A DNA stretch of 64,000 nucleotides, taken from Pontibacter vulgaris (GTDB lineage Bacteria; Bacteroidota; Bacteroidia; Cytophagales; Hymenobacteraceae). Where the stretch lies: the NCBI RefSeq assembly GCF_022758145.1, contig NZ_JAJVDH010000002.1, positions 248,001-312,000 of the forward strand, in the 5' to 3' direction. The position numbers were made by a program, and so were the translations under genes. The stretch's first letter is position 1. Every line of letters begins with the position of its first letter. Of the stretch, positions 33,121-43,500 are shown piece by piece. Below the pieces are notes generated by a model. That model saw only the letters and a program-made list of their open reading frames with translations, searched no databases and was not told the DNA's origin.

Positions 33121-34149
33121 CTAGATAACCCCTTCAAACTGGCGCAGGAAGCGTACATCGTTCTCGGTGAACAGGCGCAGGTCTTTTATCTGGTACTTCA
33201 ACATGGCAATTCGCTCGATGCCCATACCAAACGCAAAGCCGGAGTATACTTGAGGGTCGATGCCACAGTTCTCTAAAACATTCGGGTCTACCATACCGGA
33301 GCCGCCAATCTCTACCCAACCGGATTGCTTACAGATGTTGCAGCCTTCGCCTTTGCAGATAAAGCACGAAATATCGATTTCAGCGCTTGGCTCTGTGAAC
33401 GGGAAGAATGACGGGCGGAAACGGATCTTAGTGTCCTGCCCGAACATTTCCTTAGCGAAAAAGTATAGCGTCTGCTTCAGATCGGCAAAGCTCACGCCTT
33501 TATCCACAAACAAGCCTTCAACCTGGTGGAACATCATATGTGCACGTGCCGAGATAGCCTCGTTACGGTAAACGCGGCCTGGCATAATGCTGCGCAAAGG
33601 CGGCTTCTGCGTTTCCATCAGGCGCACCTGCACGGTTGATGTATGCGTGCGCAGCAGTTTGTCACGGTCCTGGCTGAGGAAGAACGTGTCCTGCATTTCG
33701 CGAGCCGGATGGTTTTCAGGGAAGTTCAGGGCTGTAAAGTTGTGCCAGTCGTCTTCCATCTCCGGGCCCTCCGACAGGTTAAAGCCGATACGCGAGAAAA
33801 TACGGTTGATCTCGTTGCGTACCAAGGCAAGCGGGTGGCGCGTGCCTAAGGTATTTGGCACTGTTGGCAACGTAAAATCAAAAGCCGATTCGGCAGCAGT
33901 GCTGTCGGCGGCATTAACCAGTTGTTCCTGGGCCTGGTCGAAACGTGCCTGTGCCAGGTTTTTAAGCTGATTAAGGTCTTGGCCAACCTGGCGGCGCTGC
34001 TCTGGCGCAACCTGCTTCAGGTCATCAAAAAGCGATGAAATTATACCTTTGCGCCCGATGTAGGCTATTCTGAATTGCTCCAGTTCAGCAGCATTGCTTA
34101 GCTGTGCCGCCTCTATCTCTTGTGCTACTCTTTGTATTTTCTCAACCAT
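33121..34149 (-). CDS. pheS: phenylalanyl-tRNA synthetase alpha subunit
   Basis: This catalytic subunit of the class II synthetase charges tRNA-Phe. From ATG 34149 it reads MVEKIQRVAQEIEAAQLSNA, a coiled-coil arm. The core follows with HPLALVRNEINRIF, GPEMEDDWHNFTALNFPENH (Phe-pocket region), PGRVYRNEAISARAHMMFHQ, a cysteine cluster ISCFICKGEGCNICKQSGW, and GFAFGMGIERIAMLKY. The four-cysteine insertion looks like a zinc knuckle and is common in Bacteroidota PheS. ATG 34158 is the alternative start. pheT is not in the window. Confidence 0.96.
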   Translation of the reverse strand: MVEKIQRVAQEIEAAQLSNAAELEQFRIAYIGRKGIISSLFDDLKQVAPEQRRQVGQDLNQLKNLAQARFDQAQEQLVNAADSTAAESAFDFTLPTVPNTLGTRHPLALVRNEINRIFSRIGFNLSEGPEMEDDWHNFTALNFPENHPAREMQDTFFLSQDRDKLLRTHTSTVQVRLMETQKPPLRSIMPGRVYRNEAISARAHMMFHQVEGLFVDKGVSFADLKQTLYFFAKEMFGQDTKIRFRPSFFPFTEPSAEIDISCFICKGEGCNICKQSGWVEIGGSGMVDPNVLENCGIDPQVYSGFAFGMGIERIAMLKYQIKDLRLFTENDVRFLRQFEGVI

Positions 34150-34349
34150 AATACGCAAAGATAATAATTTACAGGTTTGCAGCTTATAAATGGCGCATGC
34201 AGTTGCTGTGCTGTAACTATATTTTTCACAACGATTTAATTAAATTCATAAACTATGATTTTGGAAGCTATACTTGTGAGTTACAGATGGCAGCAAGAGT
34301 AAGACAGGTATAGAAAACTAACTATATAGATTTTATACTTTGTATGTTT

Positions 34350-34389
34350 ACCGACGAAATCCCGGGCTTTACCGATTTCTTACCCGGGC
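34350..34389 (+). promoter_or_regulatory. candidate direct-repeat operator upstream of the LiaF/LytTR operon
   Basis: ACCGA at 34350 and 34371, and CCCGGGC at 34361 and 34383, recur with a 21-22 bp period, i.e. two helical turns. This is the geometry used by LytTR-type regulators on direct repeats. It lies about 64 bp before the ATG of the first gene of a LytTR operon. The rest of the 34150-34452 gap shows only AAGTATA-type motifs. Confidence 0.35.
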
Positions 34390-34452
34390 CGGCCTATATG
34401 GTATAGCCACCAGGAGCCAGCGCAGGTATATTTGATAAAAAAACGAACAACT

Positions 34453-35265
34453 ATGGAAAATCGAGATCTAAACACAAAGCAAGATTACAGAGGCTGGGAG
34501 AACCCACAGGACAACCGAAGTGGCAGAGTTATGGGTGGCCTGGTGCTGGTACTTATTGGTGTAGCGCTGCTGGCCTACAAAATGAATGCTCTATTTTTAC
34601 CGCACTGGGTATTCTCTTGGCAAATGCTCCTGATCGTGCTCGGCTTATTTATCGGGTTCAGGCATTCGTTCCGCAAACCCAGCTGGATCATTTTGGTGCT
34701 GATCGGCTCAGTTTTCCTGATCGATGATTTTATACCTGAAATCTCGTTTCGGAACTACTTCTGGCCAATTCTGATAATCGGGATCGGTTTATGGGTGATC
34801 CTGAAGCCACGTCACCGCTATCCCAGGCAATTCCGGTCGGGGGTAGGAGCGCAGCCGCCATACGATGCTATAACTGCAACAGCTCCGGATGATTATACTT
34901 CTGAAAACTATACTTCGTCGGAGGAGGATTATGTGAACGCAACAGCCATATTTGGGGGTATCAAGAAAAGCATTATCTCTAAAAATTTTAAAGGTGGCGA
35001 TATAGTAAGTGTGTTTGGTGGCACAGAATTGAATTTAACGCAAGCCGATATGCAGTTCCCGGCTGTGCTGGAAACTACCCAGATTTTTGGTGGTACTACG
35101 CTGATTGTGCCGTCTAACTGGAGCGTAAAATCAGAAGTGGTTGCCATTATGGGGGGCGTTGATGATAAACGCATTGTGGTGCCAGGTACCAACTACGACC
35201 CGAACAAAGTGCTCGTAATTAAAGGAACAGCCCTGTTTGGCGGCCTCAATATTAAAAGCTACTAA
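34453..35265 (+). CDS. LiaF-like membrane protein (DUF5668 plus LiaF C-terminal domain)
   Basis: The 270-residue protein from ATG 34453 (MENRDLNTKQDYRGWENPQD) has four short helices (residues about 30-125), including LVLVLIGVALLAYKMNAL and FWPILIIGIGLWVILKP. A C-terminal beta-helix-like domain repeats FGGIKKSIISKNFKGGDIVS, FGGTELNLTQADM, FGGTTLIVPSNW and FGGLNIKSY. This is the arrangement of LiaF/YvqF proteins, which damp envelope-stress two-component systems. It precedes a histidine kinase and a LytTR regulator gene, matching that role. Confidence 0.88.
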   Translation: MENRDLNTKQDYRGWENPQDNRSGRVMGGLVLVLIGVALLAYKMNALFLPHWVFSWQMLLIVLGLFIGFRHSFRKPSWIILVLIGSVFLIDDFIPEISFRNYFWPILIIGIGLWVILKPRHRYPRQFRSGVGAQPPYDAITATAPDDYTSENYTSSEEDYVNATAIFGGIKKSIISKNFKGGDIVSVFGGTELNLTQADMQFPAVLETTQIFGGTTLIVPSNWSVKSEVVAIMGGVDDKRIVVPGTNYDPNKVLVIKGTALFGGLNIKSY

Positions 35266-35289
35266 CCAGCAGGTATAAGCAGGGCAACT

Positions 35290-36315
35290 ATGTATCCACT
35301 CCGCATTATATTGCTATACTTAAGTTGGGCGCTGTTGTGGGCAGTGGTGCAAACATTGGTAATGCTACCTACAAATTTTGAGTTAAGCTTACTTATAAAA
35401 GATGCCTTGCTAAATAACCTGTTGCTGGCAGCAGGCGGCTACGCGGTAGGTACAGGCTTGCGTTATTACCAGCCAGGTATACGGCAAGGGGCTTTTTTTA
35501 TGGGCTGGAGTATAGCGCTGGCAGGTGTTTGTACCCTGGTTTATACTTTGCTCATGGCTAAAGTAGCCGAAGCAAACCCGGCTTACCTGACTTTTGTAAA
35601 TACTACCTTGCCTGTTCGTATGGCTTTTGCTTGGCTTATGGTGCTGCTGATGCTTTTGCTAAGCTGGCTCTGGTTTTATACCCGTGCCCAGCAGCACGCC
35701 GAAGACCGCAAAACTGCCGCAGAAAAAATGGCCCGCGAAGCAGAACTTCATACTTTGCGACAACAATTGCAGCCTCATTTTCTGTTCAACAGCCTCAACT
35801 CTATTAGCGCACTGGTAGTTGCAAGGCCCGAGCAGGCCCGCACCATGATTCAGCAGTTATCTGATTTTCTGCGGGGTACGCTTCGCAAAGATGAGCAACA
35901 ACTGGTAACGCTGGCCGATGAGCTGCAACAACTGCAATTATACCTGGAAATAGAAAAAGTACGTTTCGGCCATCGCCTGCAGACTACTATAGAAGTTGAT
36001 AAGGCTACTTCAGCTATGCAATTGCCGGCGCTGCTGCTGCAACCTGTAGTTGAAAACGCCATAAAGTTCGGCCTTTATGATACCATTGGCGAAACCTGTA
36101 TTAAGGTAAAAGCAACGGCTGAGAATGGCATACTTGTAATTACAACTTTAAATCCTTTCGACCCTATCACACAGCAGCCCCGGCAGGGCACTGGCTTCGG
36201 CCTTAACTCTGTCAGGCGCAGGTTATACTTGCTTTATGCCCGCCAGGACCTCCTCCTGACCCGACAGAATAATAGCGTTTTCGAAACAACTATAAAAATC
36301 CCCCAGACCGCATGA
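35290..36315 (+). CDS. LytS/YpdA-type sensor histidine kinase
   Basis: The 341-residue protein has four helices in the first 130 residues, then a His_kinase domain: LRQQLQPHFLFNSLNSISAL with the phospho-accepting His, LPALLLQPVVENAIKFGLYD (N box) and GTGFGLNSVRRRLYLLY (G box). There is no separate sensor domain, so sensing is through the membrane part or the LiaF-like partner. Its stop TGA overlaps the regulator ATG (ATGA), so the two are translationally coupled. Confidence 0.94.
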   Translation: MYPLRIILLYLSWALLWAVVQTLVMLPTNFELSLLIKDALLNNLLLAAGGYAVGTGLRYYQPGIRQGAFFMGWSIALAGVCTLVYTLLMAKVAEANPAYLTFVNTTLPVRMAFAWLMVLLMLLLSWLWFYTRAQQHAEDRKTAAEKMAREAELHTLRQQLQPHFLFNSLNSISALVVARPEQARTMIQQLSDFLRGTLRKDEQQLVTLADELQQLQLYLEIEKVRFGHRLQTTIEVDKATSAMQLPALLLQPVVENAIKFGLYDTIGETCIKVKATAENGILVITTLNPFDPITQQPRQGTGFGLNSVRRRLYLLYARQDLLLTRQNNSVFETTIKIPQTA

Positions 36316-37055
36316 TCAAGTGCCTGATTATAGATGATGAGCCCCTGGCCAGAAGTATAGTATTGGAATATCTGCAGCATTACCCAACCATAGAAGTGGT
36401 GCAGGAGTGCAGCAACGGTTACGAAGGTGTAAAAGCTATTATGCAGCACCAGCCTGATCTTATTTTTCTGGATATACAGATGCCTAAGATCAACGGTTTT
36501 GAAATGCTGGAGCTGGTGGAGCATGTCCCCGGCGTAATTTTTACAACGGCATTTGATGAGTATGCACTAAAGGCCTTTGAAGCAAATGCGGTAGATTATC
36601 TGCTAAAACCCTTTAGCCGCGAGCGTTTTGATACTGCTGTTAATAAATGGCTGGAAAAACAGAAAGCTGGTGTTGCAGAGGCGAAAGCAAGTATACTTAA
36701 TGACCTGCCGGCTAAGCAGCCCGAAGAGCAACAGCGCATTGTAGTTAAGGCCGGCAACGATATCCGGATTATACCTGTGCAGGATGTACTATACCTTGAA
36801 GCTTACGACGACTATGTAAAGATCCACACGAAAGATGGCCTGTTCCTGAAAAAGAAAACGATGGGCTATTACGAACAGACGCTGGATCCTGCGCAGTTTG
36901 TACGTGTGCACCGATCTTACATCATACCTCTAACCCAGCTAACCCGCATAGAGCCTTTTGAAAAAGACAGCCACCTGGCACTGCTCCGCAATGGCGTGCG
37001 CGTTCCGCTAAGCAAGAGCGGCTATACCCGACTCAGAACTGTACTTGGTCTGTAA
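36312..37055 (+). CDS. LytTR-family response regulator
   Basis: The 247-residue protein has a receiver domain (IIDDEPLARSIVLEYLQ, phospho-acceptor Asp54 in IFLDIQMPKINGF, and DYLLKPFSRERF) and a C-terminal LytTR DNA-binding domain (VVKAGNDIRIIPVQDVLYLE, FVRVHRSYIIPLTQLTRIE, VPLSKSGYTRLR). It partners the overlapping kinase. LytTR domains bind direct repeats about two helical turns apart, and a matching repeat lies upstream of the operon (34350). Confidence 0.95.
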   Translation: MIKCLIIDDEPLARSIVLEYLQHYPTIEVVQECSNGYEGVKAIMQHQPDLIFLDIQMPKINGFEMLELVEHVPGVIFTTAFDEYALKAFEANAVDYLLKPFSRERFDTAVNKWLEKQKAGVAEAKASILNDLPAKQPEEQQRIVVKAGNDIRIIPVQDVLYLEAYDDYVKIHTKDGLFLKKKTMGYYEQTLDPAQFVRVHRSYIIPLTQLTRIEPFEKDSHLALLRNGVRVPLSKSGYTRLRTVLGL

Positions 37056-37261
37056 TTTTTTTGTAGTAATCTTTTGTGTTGTAATACCGACCTGGTGTGA
37101 CAGTGGTTTTGCCATTACTATAGTTTGTGCAGGTGTTAGTCTATGTAACACAGTAGTTTGTCAGGTTCAAGGCTAAAAATAGATAAGTATAGCTTTTTGC
37201 AATTTAGCTGGAAATGAGATTTTTATGCTCGTTTTTCTAAACAAAATACCCTTCAGGAAAC

Positions 37262-37292
37262 TTTGGATATAAAAATCGTTTCCATAGTTTTG
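37262..37292 (+). promoter_or_regulatory. Bacteroidota-type promoter of the tetR-efflux operon
   Basis: TTTG at 37262-37265 and the exact element TAGTTTTG at 37285-37292 are separated by 19 bases. The ATG follows at 37300, so the transcript is nearly leaderless. Confidence 0.75.
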
Positions 37293-37299
37293 CGCCGTT

Positions 37300-37941
37300 A
37301 TGAGCACCACCGAATTAGAAGAAAGAACAAACGCCAAGACAAAGATTTCCTGCACCGCTTTCCAGTTGTTTTGCCAGCGGGGCATTAAAAGCGTGTCGAT
37401 GGATGATATTGCCCAGTTTCTGAGCATGTCGAAGAAAACGATCTACAAGTGGTTCGAGAACAAGAACGAGATCGTGGTAGCCTCTACGGGGGCATACCTG
37501 GATGATATGCAGCAGCGCTGCGAAGTATATTTCCAGAATTCCGGTAATGCCATTGAGGAAATATTTAACATGATGGATATGACCCGCGAGCTGTTCAACC
37601 AGTTTCACCCTTCTATCTTCCACGATCTGCAGAAATACCACCCTGAGGCATTCAAACTATGGATGCAGCACCGCGATGAGTACATGTTTGTGAAGATAAA
37701 GGAGAACCTGGAGCGCGGCATAAAGGAAGGCCTTTACCGGAAAGACCTGGATGTAGAAGTGATGGCTAAAGTACGCCTGGTGCAGGTAGAACTACCTTTT
37801 AACCCTGTGCTGTTTCCGCCCCACAAATATGACCTGAAGCGCGTACAGATGGCAACCCTGGAACACTACATGCTGGGCTTAGCTACCCTTAAAGGTCACA
37901 AACTGATAAACGAGCTCAAGCATATCAAAGAAGAAGAATAA
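37300..37941 (+). CDS. TetR-family transcriptional regulator
   Basis: The 213-residue protein has an N-terminal helix-turn-helix (GIKSVSMDDIAQFLSMSKKT, then IYKWFENKNEIV) and an all-helical ligand domain. It is first in an operon with a TolC, an HlyD-type and an RND pump gene, 29 bp before tolC. It most likely controls the efflux operon, and itself, in response to a pump substrate. The ligand is unknown. Confidence 0.93.
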   Translation: MSTTELEERTNAKTKISCTAFQLFCQRGIKSVSMDDIAQFLSMSKKTIYKWFENKNEIVVASTGAYLDDMQQRCEVYFQNSGNAIEEIFNMMDMTRELFNQFHPSIFHDLQKYHPEAFKLWMQHRDEYMFVKIKENLERGIKEGLYRKDLDVEVMAKVRLVQVELPFNPVLFPPHKYDLKRVQMATLEHYMLGLATLKGHKLINELKHIKEEE

Positions 37942-37970
37942 CCTACACCTATTATCTACCAGAATAAAAC

Positions 37971-39338
37971 ATGGAAAAAAGAGTAAAACTGATAGCTTTG
38001 ATTTTGGCCCTGATGTCATTTAAAGTGGTGCAAGCCCAGGAAGTGCAGCAGTTTAGCCTGCAGCAAAGTATAGAATATGCTTTGCAGAACAGGGCAAGCC
38101 TGCAAGCCAACCGCAACAACGAGAAAAGCGCCAAAGCCAGAGTAGGTGAGATACGTGCTATGGGGCTGCCGCAGATAGATGCTGCCCTGGATGTTGGGGA
38201 TAACTTTGTGCAGCAGCAGAGCTTCCTGCCAGGCGAGTTTTTAAATGATCCGGACGACCCGAACTCTCCGCAGCCGGGTACTTTTGTGCCTGTAACCTTT
38301 ACGCCGGCTTATACCAGTAATGCTACGGTTATGGCCAGCCAGCTGCTTTTCGATGGCTCTTACCTGATAGGTTTAAAGGCCGCTAAAACTTATACCGAGT
38401 TATCGCGCAAAACAACCACACAAAGCGAGATTGAAGTGGCCGAGCAGGTAAGTAAAGCTTACTACGGCGTGCTGGTAAGCCGTGAGCGTATAGAATTGCT
38501 TAACCAGAACTTGGTACGCCTGGATACCCTGCTGAAGCAAACCCGCATTATGTTTCAGAATGGTGTGGCCGAACAGCTGGATGTAGACCGCCTGCGTGTA
38601 TCGTACAACAACCTGAAAGTAGATCATCAGAGGGCAGAGCGCCTGATGCAGCTGAGCGAAAACCTGCTGAAGTTCCAGATGGGCCTGCCGCAGAGCCAGC
38701 CTATAATTCTGACAGATAAGTTGAGCGAAGTAGAAGTAGATGCTTCGGCAATAATCACTACAAACTTCAACTATAGCAACCGCATCGAATACTCTTTACT
38801 GGAAACACAGCAGAGCCTGGCACAACTCGATCTGCGCAACATTAGATCAGGTTACCTGCCTAAACTATACCTGAACGCCCGCTATGGTTACAATGCAGCC
38901 AGCAACAGTTTCAGCGATATAGCTACCACAAGCAGCTACTTTGAATATGGTTATGTGGGTGCCCAACTCCGCATTCCAATTTTTGATGGCCTGCGCAAGC
39001 ATTACCAGATACAGCAAAGCAAAGTAGCAGTCGAAAACACCAAATACGGTTTCGAAACACTTCGCCAAAGTATAGACCTGGAACTGGAACAAGCCTCTAC
39101 AGAGCTGACCAACTCTTTGGATGTCCTGAAATCGCAGCAGGAGAACCTGGCCCTGGCACAGGACATTGCCCGCGTGGCCAGGATCAAGTACCAGGAAGGC
39201 GTGGGCTCTAACCTGGAAGTGATTACCGCCGAAACCGACCTGAGGCAGGCGCAAACTAACTACTACGCCGCTATTTACGAAGCCCTGATCTCCAAAGTAA
39301 ATCTCGGCAAAGCTACCGGTACTTTACTAACTAAATAA
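37971..39338 (+). CDS. TolC-family outer-membrane efflux protein
   Basis: The 455-residue protein has signal peptide MEKRVKLIALILALMSFKVV, cut after AQA/Q. The two-fold repeated coiled-coil/barrel architecture shows QQFSLQQSIEYALQNRASLQ, SKAYYGVLVSRERIELLNQN, LGLPQS-type MGLPQSQPI and a second half with QSIDLELEQASTELTNS, ARIKYQEGVGSNLEVITAE and NYYAAIYEALISKVNLGKAT. It forms the outer-membrane exit duct of the tripartite pump encoded here. Confidence 0.94.
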   Translation: MEKRVKLIALILALMSFKVVQAQEVQQFSLQQSIEYALQNRASLQANRNNEKSAKARVGEIRAMGLPQIDAALDVGDNFVQQQSFLPGEFLNDPDDPNSPQPGTFVPVTFTPAYTSNATVMASQLLFDGSYLIGLKAAKTYTELSRKTTTQSEIEVAEQVSKAYYGVLVSRERIELLNQNLVRLDTLLKQTRIMFQNGVAEQLDVDRLRVSYNNLKVDHQRAERLMQLSENLLKFQMGLPQSQPIILTDKLSEVEVDASAIITTNFNYSNRIEYSLLETQQSLAQLDLRNIRSGYLPKLYLNARYGYNAASNSFSDIATTSSYFEYGYVGAQLRIPIFDGLRKHYQIQQSKVAVENTKYGFETLRQSIDLELEQASTELTNSLDVLKSQQENLALAQDIARVARIKYQEGVGSNLEVITAETDLRQAQTNYYAAIYEALISKVNLGKATGTLLTK

Positions 39339-39378
39339 AACTATAGAAGAAGACAGTATTACCATGATCAGACCTAAC

Positions 39379-40533
39379 ATGAAACGATTAGCAGGTATAG
39401 CATCTGTAACGGCCATACTTGCATTTACAGCTTGTGGTGGCGAAAGCAACGATAAAGCCGCACAACTGGCCGAGTTGAAAAAGCAGCAGACCGAAATACA
39501 AAATAAAATTGCCCAACTGGAGGCAGACCTGAAAGCCGAAGGCAAAGGGGGAGTAGCAGAAAAGAAAACAGTACCGGTAACTGTAACAGCTGTGCAACAA
39601 GACACTTTCCGCCACTACCTGGAAGTACAGGGCAAGGTAGATTTTGACCAGAACGTGTTAGTGAGTGCCCGTGTGCCGGGCGTGCTTACAAGCGTGCGTG
39701 TTAACCGCGGCGACCATGTTGCTAAAGGCCAGATAATGGCAACTATAGATGCACAGGTGCTGGAGCAGAACCTGCAGGAATTACGCACCCGCCTGGACCT
39801 GGCTCGCATAGCTTACCAGAAGCAGCAAAACCTCTGGAACCAGAAAATTGGTACCGAGATGCAATACCTGACGACCAAAAATAACAAGGAAGCCCTGGAG
39901 CGTAGCCTGGCGGCATTGCAGCAGCAGCGCGACCAATACAACATTAAAGCGCCAATCAGTGGTGTGGTAGATGAGGTTATTCCGAATTCAGGCGAGGCGG
40001 TAGCACCGGGTGTAGGCATTATCAGGGTGGTAAATACCGAAGGCAGTAAGGTTGTGGCCGAAGTATCCGAAGCATACCTATCTAAAATAAATAAAGGCGA
40101 CCAGGCAGTAGTATACTTCCCCGACCTGAACCGCGAAGTAGAAACTACAGTGAATGTGGTAAGCCAGTTTATCAACCCTACAAGCCGCACCTTTACAGTA
40201 GAGCTTAAGCTGAAAAACGCTGCCAATGTGCCACTTCGCCCTAACCTGGTTGCCGTGGTTCGCATCCAGGATTATAAGAACGAGAACATCGTGGTGGTGC
40301 CTGTAAACCTGGTGCAGAAAGACGAAAAATCGCAGTATGTGTACGTGGCCCAGAAAAAAGGCGATAGCTATGTAGCAACCAGGAAAGAAGTGAAAACCGG
40401 CATGTCTTACAAAGGAAATGTGGAGGTGCTTAATGGCCTTGCTGCAAACGATCAGGTGATCACTGCCGGATACCAGAATATAAATGAAGGGCAGCCAGTG
40501 GTTTTCGACCAGGTAGGTAGCGCGCAGAAATAA
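39379..40533 (+). CDS. HlyD-family periplasmic adaptor of RND efflux pump (lipoprotein)
   Basis: From ATG 39379 the 384-residue protein starts MKRLAGIASVTAILAFTACG, with lipobox Cys19 anchoring it. A short coiled coil (AAQLAELKKQQTEIQNKIAQ) precedes the usual barrel-sandwich hybrid: PGVLTSVRVNRGDHVAKGQI, a hairpin of two helices, and YNIKAPISGVVDEVIPNSGE. The beta-barrel and membrane-proximal domains end NEGQPVVFDQV. ATG 39364 would add five residues. It links the TolC and RND subunits. Confidence 0.93.
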   Translation: MKRLAGIASVTAILAFTACGGESNDKAAQLAELKKQQTEIQNKIAQLEADLKAEGKGGVAEKKTVPVTVTAVQQDTFRHYLEVQGKVDFDQNVLVSARVPGVLTSVRVNRGDHVAKGQIMATIDAQVLEQNLQELRTRLDLARIAYQKQQNLWNQKIGTEMQYLTTKNNKEALERSLAALQQQRDQYNIKAPISGVVDEVIPNSGEAVAPGVGIIRVVNTEGSKVVAEVSEAYLSKINKGDQAVVYFPDLNREVETTVNVVSQFINPTSRTFTVELKLKNAANVPLRPNLVAVVRIQDYKNENIVVVPVNLVQKDEKSQYVYVAQKKGDSYVATRKEVKTGMSYKGNVEVLNGLAANDQVITAGYQNINEGQPVVFDQVGSAQK

Positions 40534-40551
40534 AAAACTAAGTATAAAACT

Positions 40552-43500
40552 ATGAAACAGTTCAAGCCAACCAGTTGGTCCATCGATAATAGAACCAGTA
40601 TCTATATCATGACCATCATTATCACGCTGGCGGGTATTATATCCTATATCAAGTTACAAAAAGAGAACTTCCCGGATATAGTTATACCTACTGTGTTTGT
40701 GAGCACAATTTACCCGGGTACTTCCCCATCTGATATGGAGAACCTGGTAACACGCCCTATCGAAAAGGAGTTGAAAGCGATTTCGGGAGTGAAGGAGATT
40801 TCCTCTAATTCTATCCAGGACTTCTCTATGATTGTAGTAGAGTTTAATACAGATGTGGAGGTAGCGGTTGCAAAACAACTGGTGAAAGATGCCGTGGACA
40901 AAGCCCGCACCGATCTGCCTTCTGACCTGGACCGCGACCCTGACGTGCAGGAAGTAAACTTCTCTGATATTCCGATAATGTCGGTTAACGTGTCGGGTAA
41001 CTATAGTATGGACAGGCTGAAGAAGTATGCCGAAGACCTGCAGGACCGAATAGAAGCTGAACCTGAAATTACCCGTGTTGATTTGATTGGTGCCCTGGAT
41101 AAGGAAGTACAGGTAAACGTGGACCTGTATAAAATGCAGGCTGCCCAGGTTACATTCGGCGATATTCAGCGTGCTATAGCCACCGAAAACATGACCATTT
41201 CGGGTGGTAACGTTACCGTAGGCGAAATGAAGCGCTCTGTGCGTGTGGTTGGACAGTACGTGGATCCTAACAAGATCGGGGATATTGTAGTGAAATCGCT
41301 GGCAGGGGCTAATATTCAACTCAAAGAAATTGCCGAAGTAAAAGAAGGCTTTGAAGAACAGGAAAGCTTTGCACGCCTCGATAATGCCCCGGTTATTACG
41401 CTAAGCGTGATCAAGCGCAGCGGCGAAAACCTGATAGAAGCTTCTGATAAAATTCAGGCAACTGTAGAAGACATGAAAGGCACCGTGCTGCCCGACGACC
41501 TGAAAGTAACTATAACCGGTGACCAGTCTACAGAAACCCGCCATACGCTTAATGACCTGATCAACACGATCATCATTGGCTTTGTGCTGGTAACTATAAT
41601 TCTGATGTTCTTTATGGGGGCTACCAACGCCATATTTGTTGGTTTGTCGGTGCCTATTTCCATGTTCATCGCTTTTATCCTGATGCCTTTGCTCGGTTTC
41701 TCGCTGAACATGATCGTGCTTTTCTCGTTCCTGCTGGCCCTGGGTATAGTGGTAGATGATGCCATTGTGGTAATAGAGAATACGCACCGCATTTTTCATA
41801 CTACAAACCTGAGCATTGTAAAGGCAGCTAAAGTTGCCGCAGGCGAGGTATTTGTACCGGTACTGGCAGGTACCTTAACAACAGTAGCACCATTTCTACC
41901 GCTGGCTTTCTGGCCGGGTATAGTTGGTAAATTCATGTTCTTCCTGCCCATAACACTGATTGTAACACTGTTAGCTTCGTTGTTGGTAGCCTTTGTTATT
42001 AACCCGGTGTTTGCAGTTTCCTTCATGAAGAGAGAGCATGGAACTGCTGCCTCGCCTCGAGCCCGCAGAACTTTCTGGATGCTGACAGGTGCTGCGTTTC
42101 TGGTTGCTGTAGTGGCCTACATAGTTGGGTGGTACGGAACGGCTAACCTGGTTATGCTGGGTGTGGTGCTGGTGCTGCTTAATAAGTATGTACTTACAGG
42201 CTTGATCGAGAAGTTCCAGAACAATTTGCTGCCAAGATTTATGAACGGGTATGAGCGCTTGCTGCGTTGGATGCTGGCAGGCAAACGCCCGATAGCCATG
42301 TTCTTTAGCGTAATCGGCCTACTGATCTTCTCTTTTGTAATAACTGGTATACGTCCGCCTAAAGTAGTGTTCTTCCCGGAGTCCGATCCGAACTTTATTT
42401 ATACTTACATCAACATGCCTATTGGCGCAGACCAGGCTGTAACTGATTCTGTAACCAAGATAGTAGAGAAACGCATTTATAGTGTTATCGGCCAGAACAA
42501 CCCCGATGTAGAGTCTGTTATATCGAACGTAGCCATTGGCGCCGGCGACCAGAACGATAGAAGCGCAACTGCCCAGTCTCAGAAAGGTAAGGTAACCGTA
42601 GCCTTTGTCGATTTTTCTGACCGTACCGGAGAGAAGTCGTCTAGCGAATACCTGAACGAGATACGTGAAGTGGTAAAAGGTATACCTGGTGCCGACATCA
42701 CAGTAGATAAAGAGCAGAACGGCCCACCGGTTGGTAAACCTGTCAGTATAGAAATTGCCGGCGAAGACTTTAACCAGCTTGTGTCGCTTTCTAAACAGGT
42801 AGAACAGTATATTGATCAGCAGCAGATAGGAGGTATTGAAGAACTTCGCTCAGACCTGGAAGACAGCAAACCTGAAATCGTGATCAACATTGATCGTGAG
42901 CGTGCTAACCGCGAAGGTATAAGTACTGCCCAGATTGGCTCTGAAATCCGAACATCTATTTTCGGGGTGGAAGCCTCTAAGTTTAAACTGGATGAAGACG
43001 AATACCCGATACAGGTACGCTACGCTGAGCCTTACCGCAAAAACATAGATGCCCTGATGGATATGCGCATTACGTACCGCGACATGAACTCCGGCCTGGT
43101 GCGCCAGATTCCGCTTTCATCGGTTGCAAGTATAGCCTATGAAACATCGTATGGCGGTATCAAGCGCAAAGACCTGAAGCGTGTAGTTACGCTGGAATCA
43201 AACGTGCTGGCTGGTTATAACGCCAACGAAGTAGTGCAACAGATAGAGCAGTCGTTACAGAACTTTGATACGCCGGAAGGTTATGAAGTAAAAATGGGTG
43301 GACAGCAGGAAGAGCAGGATGAAACAGCCAGCTTCCTGAGCCTGGCACTGGTGGCAGCCTTCTGTATTATCTTCCTGATCCTGGTTACGCAGTTTAACTC
43401 TGTTTCGAAGCCATTTATTATACTTTCGGAGGTGCTGTTCAGTATCATCGGTGTGTTGCTGGGCTTCTCTATCTTCGGTATGGAGGTGTCTATAGTAATG

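Noticed and set aside
40654..41319. 221-codon minus-strand frame inside the RND pump gene
   Set aside because: Antisense shadow of strongly conserved RND sequence.
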